This document shows, in pieces, positions 36,801 to 45,799 of a stretch of 64,000 bases of DNA. How positions within the stretch are numbered: position 1 is the stretch's first letter; each line of letters starts with the position of its first letter. This stretch comes from Didymodactylos carnosus (Eukaryota > Rotifera > Eurotatoria > Philodinida > Philodinidae). Location: NCBI GenBank assembly GCA_905250885.1, contig CAJNOQ010000021.1, positions 44,822 through 108,821 on the forward strand, read 5' to 3'. Position numbers and translations under genes: made by a program. The notes under the pieces are model-generated. The model did no database searches, had not been told where the DNA came from, and saw only the letters and a program-made list of their open reading frames with translations.

Positions 36801-39436
36801 GCTTTATCTCAAACGGACAGAAAACTAAGGAGATACAGGCAACATGAAATCAAAAATCTCGCATGACATTTAGTGCAAAAATCACAACTTCAAAAACCTT
36901 TGGTTTGTCGCTTTCACTAAAGAGGATTGCTTTGAAAGCAAATTAGTTTAGGCGATCTTCTAGCGTATTTCACCGACTTTCATTTGAGACAACTTCTAAC
37001 CGTTTTGCTTAAATCCTGCGGTGGTAAGAACAGTTTTAAACTCGCGTGACAGAAAGTCGAAAAGTGTGTGTAAAGACAGTGTTTACGAAATTTTAGCAAA
37101 AATATTGAAATAAAATGGCATATATCACATAGGTTCTGAAAGTTTAAAATCTCTTCTATAAAATAGGCAAGTCAGTTTTGTTGGAAGTGGAAATATAACT
37201 GAGGAAAAAACGATTTTTTGTTTAAACAGAGCGCTAAAAAATGAAATTTTGAAGACTGCATGCACAATATCTTAGGATCCTGTTGCTAGAAGACGATGAA
37301 AATTTCTGTGGTAGTGAGAGTAAGTTAGAAAAACAAGATAAACAAAATTTTCGAAATCAATCCACTAGATCCAGAGTTATTGTCTATTTTCAAATCGAAT
37401 TCACAATGAAATTGTAAATCGCTTATATAAATGCGAAAGATAGTTCATAACCTATGTTTATCTACCGCATTTTTTAGAACAATAATTGCACTGTTTTAAT
37501 CAACGTCTTTTCAAAAAACGCCCCAATTTTGGCTCTAGATTACCCGGTTTTGTAGCATGCGTTCTCGATTTGGCATTTCCAGTGACTATATCCAAAACAA
37601 AATATTCAATATCATGAAAAGTCATTCTTATTCAGCTTTGCAAAAAGACTGGACCACTTACACTGTAAAACTTGACATCGGAAAAGTGAGCGACCATATC
37701 AACCACTTTTCTGTATTGTTCATCCAGAAAAGTCGATGAATTTTCTTTGTTTATCGTCCATCACCTACTCTAGCAAATAAAAACTGTTATTCTACAAGGT
37801 TATCAGTAAATCACTTTTGTACATAGTACCACCTATAAGGGTGAGTGGCTGATAACCCTGTAGAACAACAGTTTTTATTTGCTAGAGTGAGTGATGGATG
37901 ATAAACAAAGAAAATTCATCCATTTTTCTCGATGAACGATACATAAAAGTGTATGGTATCTCATGAAATAACTTGAAGCGGCTAACGATATCGTTAGAAT
38001 GCGTTAAATATGAAAATAATCAAATATTTCATATTTAATGCATTGAAACGGATTAAATTCCCAAACTTAACGCGGTCGAACGTGATTTTGAAAAAGAAAT
38101 GGTGAAAACTGCGTTCACACTCATTTAACTTCTAAATTTAATGTGTTATTAACCATGAAATGTTTCATATTTAACACGATCTATCGATCGTTAGCCATTT
38201 CAAATTATTTCACCATGGTGTAGTTGTCACATTTGTGAATCTTCACTACCAAACAGAACCTAACGGGTAGGCCATAAAGAATTACACTACTTTGTTTTCA
38301 CTATAACTCAGACAGCTTTGACGTTACCGGCCAAATTTCTTATTTAAAAGATTCGTTATTCATTTCTCTACAAGAATATGTCAAAACTTTTGTTATAAAA
38401 CATAAAGAAGAAAAATTACATAAAGAATACTGAGAAGGTCCAACATGTCCAACTTTCTTAGACAAAAAATAGTCTCTTAGGTTGCATTCGTTGGATTTTT
38501 GAACCTACAAAAAAAAAACAAGTAGCCATTTTGTACCACTTGAAAAGTTCTATCGTTCAACTATGTTAGAAAAATTTTTACATCAATAACTGTTGCGTAA
38601 CTAAAACTTTAGAGTTTGAATATAGTCCTTCATTCGGATGTAATGCGTAAAATAAGCAAAGTTTTATGTGATTTCGGTTCAGTTTTAATAAAGTAGTGTT
38701 TGCCTCATAACACTTAGTAGAAACGGACTTCATTGTAGATCATGCGAAAGAGCGAAGAAAGTTGGACATGTTGGAGCTTCTCAGTATTCTTTATATAATT
38801 TTTCTTCTTTATGTTTCACAACAAAAGTTTTGATATATTCTTGTAGAGAAGTGAATGATGAATCTTTTAAGAAAAAATTGGTCCGATCGAATAAACACTG
38901 ACGGAGTTTATAGCGAAAACAAAGTAGTGTAATTATGGCTCACCCGACAGATGTGTCTGAGAGTTTCGAGAGGTCTAAAATCTCATTACATCTGCCAGTT
39001 CAGCAGAGTCGAGAAGCGCTCATAATCATTCGAAGTATTGAACGATTCTTTTAAAAGATTTATTTAGGTTATTTTCATCTACTATTCTTCTACATATTTC
39101 TTTAATGGTTTAGTTTGTTGTTCAATCACTAACATACCAGTTAAGCATTGTAACAACTGTGACAATGGTTAATCGTAGTGGCCTAGCTATTGGTCTACCA
39201 TCTATATCACCTGTTGGTGGTTTTTCTCATTGGCAAGATGTTTATAAATATTTACGTAAACACGTAAGTACATTATTCATTAAATTTTTCTACACTTTAT
39301 CCTATCCTAAATCTGTTTATTTCTTATTTGATATCACACACATTTTTACTCCTATCCTCTTTACTGTCCCTTATTTCAGGATCAATTAAAACGTGGTTCA
39401 TCATTAATAAATCGTCCAGTGATAAATTCTGAGTAA
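27894..39436 (+). CDS. MTCH2: Mitochondrial carrier homolog 2-like protein (MTCH2)
   Basis: Eight exons: 27894-28037, 28095-28179, 28574-28680, 34490-34547, 34836-34953, 35012-35138, 39114-39263, 39380-39436; total 846 nt, 281 residues, close to about 300 for animal MTCH2. Residues 37-53 carry the MTCH hallmark GHPxAYVxxLxQxGYEP, followed by IDGITGLYRGFG; a second half has SHPLQ near residue 128 and GIGGFFVGLMPRCL near 165-175; a Pro-Val-Gly-Gly and HWxDVYKYL segment lies near the end. MTCH2 is a divergent SLC25 carrier in the mitochondrial outer membrane. In vertebrates it binds tBID and works as an insertase for tail-anchored proteins. Introns 28681-34489 and 35139-39113 are inflated by nested inverted repeats, while the rest are 57-394 bp. 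The start ATG is the first in frame after a likely acceptor (ATTTTTCAG, near 27870). Confidence 0.92.
31351..31990 (+). repeat. Pair of about 90-bp direct repeats in MTCH2 intron 3
   Basis: Bases 31351-31440 and 31901-31990 are direct copies, both containing GAGATGTTAGTTAGTG, GGACATTTATTAATGTACTAAAA and TAATGAGAAAAAT. They are 550 bp apart. A further direct similarity links about 31785-31885 with about 33622-33745 (GAACCTGCTT, GCGAATGCG, TTTCTCA, GAACCTA). They look like broken pieces of an older element. Confidence 0.6.
32624..32727. repeat. Perfect 48-bp inverted repeat with 8-nt loop
   Basis: Arm 32624-32671 is the exact reverse complement of 32680-32727; the loop is AATCACCA. Every base of 48 pairs. 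It lies within MTCH2 intron 3, so it would be in the primary transcript and form a long perfect hairpin. Confidence 0.93.
32894..33190. repeat. Imperfect inverted repeat in MTCH2 intron 3
   Basis: Left arm about 32894-32998 and right arm about 33080-33190 are inverted copies with scattered mismatches; both contain GAGTTTCGCTT, AAAGCATTATAGA and AAATTCTACAC-type blocks. The part in between is AT-rich. Confidence 0.7.
35396..35778. repeat. Imperfect inverted repeat in MTCH2 intron 6
   Basis: About 35396-35470 and 35696-35778 are inverted copies. Both contain ATGTGATGAT, AGTCTTTTC-AATCTCACAGA and GCAAGTTTTCAA. A weaker relative of the same motif (GAGTCTTTCCGAATCTCG) occurs at about 42859 in the intergenic DNA after the gene, so it is a dispersed repeat. 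Confidence 0.6.
35976..36551. repeat. 576-bp foldback element in MTCH2 intron 6
   Basis: Arms 35976-36247 and 36293-36551 are inverted copies of about 260 nt with a loop of about 45 nt. Long blocks match, for example GATTTAACTGTCAAAT, CAATGAGACCTAGTGGATTA and AGAAATGTACGGGCTACAAT (right arm sense). It has no coding potential. Confidence 0.88.
37718..37937. repeat. 220-bp foldback element in MTCH2 intron 6
   Basis: Arms 37718-37806 and 37850-37937 pair over almost 90 nt, with the blocks GAATTTTCTTTGTTTATC and CTCTAGCAAATAAAAACTGT exact in both. The loop is about 43 nt. The size and structure fit a MITE or foldback element. Confidence 0.88.
38264..38946. repeat. 683-bp foldback element in MTCH2 intron 6
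   Basis: Arms 38264-38457 and 38755-38946 are inverted copies. The outer ends read CGGGTAGGCCATAA and, reverse complemented, CGGGTGAGCCATAA, followed by ATTACACTACTTTGTTTTC in both. The inner ends hold CCAACATGTCCAACTTTCTT. No clear target-site duplication was seen. It ends about 170 bp before exon 7 of MTCH2. Confidence 0.85.
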
Positions 39437-39740
39437 AAAGTGTTCCTACAACACGTGGAATACACCAATACTCATACCGTCCACTAATCCATAGTGTATG
39501 ATTCTCTCTTGTTTTATTACCGGTAATGAAATATTATTCAAAGTATTATTATTATTTGTGATTATGTTATGTAATTTTCTAAATCTTATTAAATTATATA
39601 CTAGTCAAATATGTGTAGTTACTGATGTTTATTAGCTCCTCTAGTTCCGTTTTCTGCATATATTTTGCTTTTAAATTTTCTTTTTTTCTTGTTTAATTTT
39701 CTTGTTGTTTCATGTTCACATTTCTTTTTTTCTACGAATG

Positions 39741-39746
39741 AATAAA
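39741..39746 (+). terminator. Candidate poly(A) signal of MTCH2
   Basis: AATAAA 305 bp after the MTCH2 stop codon, followed by another at about 39886. Confidence 0.4.
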
Positions 39747-42700
39747 ATAAGAGTGACCACGTTCATTTAAAATAACTTACACCCTAATATGGATTACAAT
39801 AGGGAAAAAAAAAATCGAACTATTAAAATGTACCTATTATAGTACTAAAAACATTTTGAGAATAAAATCGGTATTGTATACATAATCAATAAAGATCATC
39901 TGATCAATGTGCATGAATCATGATTATTCTCATAATACTATATAGTATGATTTGATGTACGTTTTAGTCAGATAGAAAGAGAAACGAAAAACAAGAGGAA
40001 GAAGTATAATTAATTCACTGTACATCTATGGATTGAAGAAAAAAAAAAAAGAACAAACAGTAGTAGTAGTAGTATCCATGTTCTCTAGTTGACCTTGTGA
40101 CCTGAAAGAATTGTGAGAAAATTGGAAAGAGAATAAATCGTTTATGATAATAATAGCTAGATGAATACTGGTCAATAACAAAAAAAAAAGAAAAAAAATC
40201 AGTACAAAAGAGACAAAATTCATATAAGGTATGTATTTCGATTGAATATGAAACATGATCTGTATTGGTGACAACTAAATCTAATATTATTAGTAAAATA
40301 TATATAGTATACAATATTCTCATGATAGTTATTATGCTTGACTTTATTGAGTAGAAATCCATTTTTTTTTCGTTTCTTCTTTCTTGTTTCCTCTTTTTTT
40401 CCATTTTTTTTCTTTTTTATGGCGTGATGTTTTCGGTCATTATTTTTCGTATCATTTTTTTCTCATACGATTCTCTTCATTCCTGTTTAGTTTAACAGGA
40501 CAAGGCAAGGCCAGAGCTGGTCTTTGTCTCTCTCGTTATCCTCTTATTCTTTGATTTATTTTATCAGTAGTTGGCAGAAACGTACAGAGATATAAAAAGA
40601 AAAAGATACATTAGTGTTGCATAAATTAAGAACGATAAAGACCATTGTCCACGTTGATATTAGTACATGGTATTACAAAAAGAAAAGGGTAAGTTAATAC
40701 TGTACAATTATTAAGAGACAATGGGAAAAAACTATAATAATAATAATCAGAAATAATAGTATTTTTTTTTTGTTAAATATCGAGACATCTGGTATGTGGG
40801 ATGAAATGTGTTCGCCGATTGTCAGTTACACCGTTTGACTTACGATTAGTCTAATATAGTATAATCTAGGAGATGTTCTCATTATTCACACGATTAATAA
40901 AAAAATTGTCTCTTTTCTGTATGTTATTGTAATGAAAGACAGTTCAAATGTTCTGATTGTATCATATTCGTGTTCACATCCACTAAACGTTCAGCTTTTC
41001 AAATCTTTATCTTCTTTTATTTCAGAAACTCTTTTTGATCTGTTCATTTTTTTGAAAAAAGTCAAAATTGTTCGTACGATTGTTAAATAGTGAATAGATT
41101 GTTGTATATTTTACTTCAGAGTTGTCAACTTGGAAAAAAAGTCAACTCATAACAGTTGAAAACATGTGGAATACTATGTACTATGAAAAATTTTATATGT
41201 AAGTCTTTGAGAGTTTGTTTTTGAATAGTAGGCAATACACTATTTGTTCAGAATTCTTTTAGACTAGGATAAAATGAGGTCGTATTAGCCTGTTGAAATC
41301 TAGACTTTTGTACAAAGATTTCTAGAAATTAGTACCAGAACAGCAAAAGAGCTAAAGTTATTGGACTTTTTGATGCTCTTTTCAAAAGTATATTTAACAT
41401 TCGATTCTGTTTCAAGTAAAGATGAGAGATTTAGTTGTCTTAAAATTTGTCGCTCGGATATGCAAAAAATTTTAAAACACACTATTATTTCAATAAAATC
41501 TATATGTTATAATATTTAATTAAAGAGTTGCTCTGTTAAACGTGAATATGGACAACAGAAGTTCAGAAATAAGAGGTAGTATTATTGTATGAATAATTTT
41601 GACTTTTTTCAAAACTGAGCAAGTCAAAAAGAATTTCTGAAGTCAAAAAAGAATGAACTTTGAGAAGCTAAAAGTTTAGTAGATATGAACTGTTATACGA
41701 CACAATCAGAACAATTAAATATGATTATAGAAACGTCTTTGTTGAATAAATTAGAAATCAATGATTTGTACTCTTCATTTGACAAACAAATTTTAACGTA
41801 CTAATTTATAACGGATTAAGACTAATCGATATGTTAAACTTTTATTCTTCAAATTAACGCCTTTTGAAAATTAGTAAAGCGATACATCATTCAACAGATG
41901 CTTCCAAGTATTAATAAATAAATTACTTGTTTTTAAAAATATAGCCAGTAAGCAGTTATTAAATTATGTTGCATGTTTTTTATGTACATTGTTTTTTCGA
42001 GAAAAAGATTTACGAGGTGTAGAGAAAAGGAAAAAGGGTATTGATTCAAAAATCCTGAAAGCATTGTACGAAATCGAGATTTTCTCACATAAAGACATAA
42101 ATTGGATTGTATTTATAACCGAAGGGTTTTTAATCACTATAAAGTGGTTTTTGATTATACATAATTGAGGTTCACTGTGAAAAATATGGGCATTTCAGAA
42201 CAGAAATGCATCCACAGTGCATTCAAAATACTCTCCTTTTCCTTGATGGTGAAAAAATTTCATATCAAATACGCACAAGGATACCTTTAAAATGCGGATC
42301 GATTCCGACTTTATGCATTCACGGTGACTTTGCACGTTAACAGTAACTGGTGTCTGTCAACGAACTGCTGCGTTAACCGTGTCTAATCGAGGCATCTGCA
42401 ACCAAGACATAACTTTCCAAGATGTGCAGATGTATCACTGGCATCTAGCATAAAAAAGGTAGTTGAAAATGCATCTCGAATAACTACATTATACATCGTT
42501 GATGCATTTTTTTAATTAAATGACGCCGTACTAAAGCATTCTTTTATTCGCAGTGTTGTCATAAGGCTTTTGTCTTACATCGTGATTTTACTATGAATCA
42601 AATATTTGTATGCAACAGATGACTCTTCGACGTCTGAGCAGGATCTCTAGAAAATTTTCAGAAAACTTTTTATATGTGGTGATTTGAACCATAAGGGTCA

Positions 42701-43974
42701 TGATATGGTGTTTGTCGTTGCTAACCAATGTTTATTGATATCTGATAAGTTTTCAGAGAAAGAGACTGAAGATCTTGTAGAAATCCTCTGATGACGTCGA
42801 AGATATATCTACTTCATGTTCTATACTTGATTATTCACGCAAATACTATTGACTACGATGAGTCTTTCCGAATCTCGAAGAAGTTTTTTAGAAAACTTTT
42901 AAGATTTTTAAATTTATATAAACATTTTTTTTAAAATGACGATAGCCGATGATTATTTATGACCACGATCACCTGCAAGACAATATTGAAAATATATTTG
43001 AAACTTTCGTACACGACCTATATTATCTGGCTAACATCATCGCTTAGAAAACCAGTGTGTCTAATGAGGGTAACTCCTGAGGTGTTAAAAACCTTTTTGA
43101 ATGGAACTATTTTTAAAATGTAGACTCTCATGGGCTATGAAGAATACCAATATGATTCGGGCGCAATCAGCTTTGCTGCTGAGATATTGAATTTTTTCTT
43201 CGAATTTTCTCCATGGGACCTGGATTTCAAGCAAAAACGGAGTAATTTCATGTTGTAACGTATCACATATTGTAGCCCCGATCAATTGTAGTCCGATGAA
43301 AAGAGACCGAGCTGAAAACCTCTTTCCCCAGCGATGAAAGAACTTTTGGGAATCAGAAGTCAAATTTCTACGTAATTAATTAATAACTTTATGAATACTC
43401 ATCAGTTCATCGAAGACGTTTAACGATACATGTGGACAGATGTTCTCACCAAACTAATAAAGTGCAAGAAAGCAATAGATGTATCTATTCCCTCATTTTC
43501 CCGCCGCCACAGCATCTACTACGGATGTTACGAGACTAGGTCCCAGTTTTCGATCTTTAAGAAAAAGTGCTCAATTCAAATGAAGGATATGGCAAATTTT
43601 TTTCGCATATTTCGAAATATAGAGTGAACATTTTCCTATAAAATAAAAGATCGCAGAGAACTGACGCTTTTTTTTATTCACATTCAGTATTTTTTTAGTA
43701 GTGTATTCACAATTTTATTTGTAATTGGGTTATGGGCTCATTGGCTACGTCACTAGTAGTTTTCTAACAATGTCTTCCATCAGGCCTAGGCTAGAAGCTT
43801 ATTACTGAATGAGTGCAGAAATTCAAGCAAAAATCACGCAGAACTCGTTAATATCTAGAGAAACATTCAGTCTGCATTTCTATCAATTCAAAAAAACAGA
43901 CTAGATTTCCGTCTAGTTAAACTTTAAAGATTCGCGACGAAGTTAAAAAATAGATATAAAATCCAAAAAAAAAA
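39747..43974. other. Intergenic region after MTCH2
   Basis: AT-rich, with homopolymer T and A runs. Apart from the inverted repeat listed separately and a weak one around 42627-42806 (both arms with CTTCGACGTC), I see no gene; open frames here are short and show no family signature. Confidence 0.4.
40945..41735. repeat. Imperfect inverted repeat, about 0.8 kb
   Basis: About 40945-41085 and 41590-41735 are inverted copies. Shared blocks are TGTTCTGATTGT, CACTAAAC with GCTTTTCAAA-like sequence, TTTCAGAAACTCTTTTTGA-like sequence and TGAAAAAAGTCAAAATT. Mismatches are frequent, so it is an older copy. Confidence 0.65.
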
Positions 43975-44205
43975 ATGTCATCAACGTTCAACTAGAAAAA
44001 ATACCACGTGGTTCAACAAGAATTATTAAAGATCAAAGATCATCATTTAAATTAATATCAAATAGAACGTCAGAGCATTTGATTAAAAATCATCATATTG
44101 ATTTTATGTTCATAAAAATGAGAATTCTTTTTTTGATCTATTTTGCTCTAAACGTTTCACATAAAAGCACTAAACTCGATGGACACCTCTATTAAACAAA
44201 AATAA
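43975..44205 (+). pseudogene. Broken inverted copy of the 3' end of the GPCR gene
   Basis: This stretch aligns with the last codons and the 3' UTR of the minus-strand GPCR at about 53960-54190. Exact or near-exact blocks are ATCAACGTTCAACTAGAAAA (CAACAACGTTCAATGAGAAA in the gene), TTAATATCAAATAGAACGTC, AAAAATCATCATATTGAT and CACATAAAAGCACTAAACTC. Relative to the gene there is a 1-nt insertion near 44009 that breaks the frame, plus small in-frame indels, so no receptor tail is encoded. I found no copy of the seven transmembrane helices nearby. It is best explained as a partial inverted duplication followed by decay. Confidence 0.82.
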
Positions 44206-45799
44206 AAAAAAATGATATAGTTGTATAATCGTATCGTTGAAGAGTTAAAAAAATAATACTCGAATCAGTTCAAATATTGTACGCGAATATGTAATAATTT
44301 ACTCAGCGTACAGTTTGATTAAATGTCTAAAATTTGTTTTCTTGATTCATTTCTCAAAAAAAAGTTAGAAAAAAAAACAAATTTTAACAAATAAAATATT
44401 TACAGTTATTTCATCTTTTTTGTGATAACTATTAAAACACGTATTTTATTATATTCTATCATGAGTAATGTGAGAATACATCCAAGTACGTGTAACAGAT
44501 TTTTATTTTTTTTTTTGCCTTTTTCTAAAAGCAAACTTCATATAACTTATACTACAATACGATTACGATAGAGATGAGCGATCATGTTCAGTCAGGTCAC
44601 TAGAGCGTTCTTGTTTCTACAAATTATATTCAATTGAGTTTGTGAAGACATCGATTTTAAAAATTTAGTTTTACATCATTTCAAACTATCTAATTTAGGT
44701 TTGATATATTCTTTCTATTGATACAAACTATTTGTATCTGTCTTCTTCAAAGACTCTTTGCTTATCTATCATTGATTGGACTTTATTAATGTTTTTAAAG
44801 CGATACGTAACAAGCATGATCATTTAGATGAACTTTATCTTGACAGTTCATTTTATATCTTGTTTCATATTATTTGTTTTCGTGCGTACACACTGATTAT
44901 GACGGCTGCTGAGAATAATTTCACCTGCGTTATCTTCTCCCTCTTTGTCTCTCTCTCTCGCTCTCGCTCCCTCTCTCTCTTTCTCTTGTTTGATACCTAT
45001 TTTAATTGTTTGTTTCATGCCACAGTTTGAAGGCATGACACAACACTTCAAAGTCTGAATAGTAAATATAGTATGCACTATAAGAAATGTAAATATTCGA
45101 AAAAGTAAATACTTATAGAAAAGAAAGATGAACATGTTCATTTTGCTTCCTGTCTCATTACCATCGACGTTTACGATTTTTATTTAGAATTCTTGACATA
45201 TGTTCATTTTTACAAAAAATTTGTACATGAAACTAGTGAGACATGAAATTTAAAAGTATAGTAGAATGTTGTAAGTTACAATTTTTCAGTCTAAAAATTT
45301 TACTTTTTTGTTTAAATTGTAAGATTACAAGCTACAGAACATTTGTCTTAATGAACATGTATACAACTTATATTATTTAGTCTTTATAATATATGAAACT
45401 AAAAACGTACATTAAATTGAGTTCATATTTAAACTTCAAAAAAATATGACACATTTTCGAAGTAATGTATGCTTCTTTACTCTGATTCTATTATCAAAAT
45501 GTATAAACAATTTGTCTTGTAAAGAAAAATAAATGTATAAAATCGATTTTATTTTTTATTTAGTTGATTTATATTTGAAGAAAGAAAGATTAATGATAGA
45601 TTTGAACTTTATAACTGTAACATTTTTTTGTTTCTTATTGATAACAATGTTATACTAATTATTCATCGATGAATTGTTTATTTTTTTTTATTTTTATTTC
45701 TAATAGAAATAATAAAAGTACTACTTTTTTTTCATTTCATCTATTTTTAGGTGTCAAATGTTTCATCAATAGTCAACAAAAAAAAGTTAAACGGTGATT
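44206..45799. other. Intergenic region upstream of the Patched-family gene
   Basis: It contains a CT-rich simple repeat (44941-44990) and otherwise AT-rich DNA. A likely acceptor (TCTATTTTTAG at about 45740-45750) about 50 bp before the ATG suggests a 5' UTR intron or a trans-splice site. No other gene seen. Confidence 0.4.
44941..44990. repeat. CT-rich microsatellite
   Basis: Imperfect (CT)n with CTCG and CCCT interruptions. Confidence 0.85.

Noticed and set aside
35790-37530. Possible larger element with GGGGTGTTTT / AAAACGCCCC-type ends
   Set aside because: The end match is short and interrupted, and no target duplication is visible.
40015-40404. 129-codon open frame on the minus strand after MTCH2
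   Set aside because: Driven by T/A homopolymers and TAC repeats; Phe/Tyr/Ser-rich low-complexity translation without domain features.
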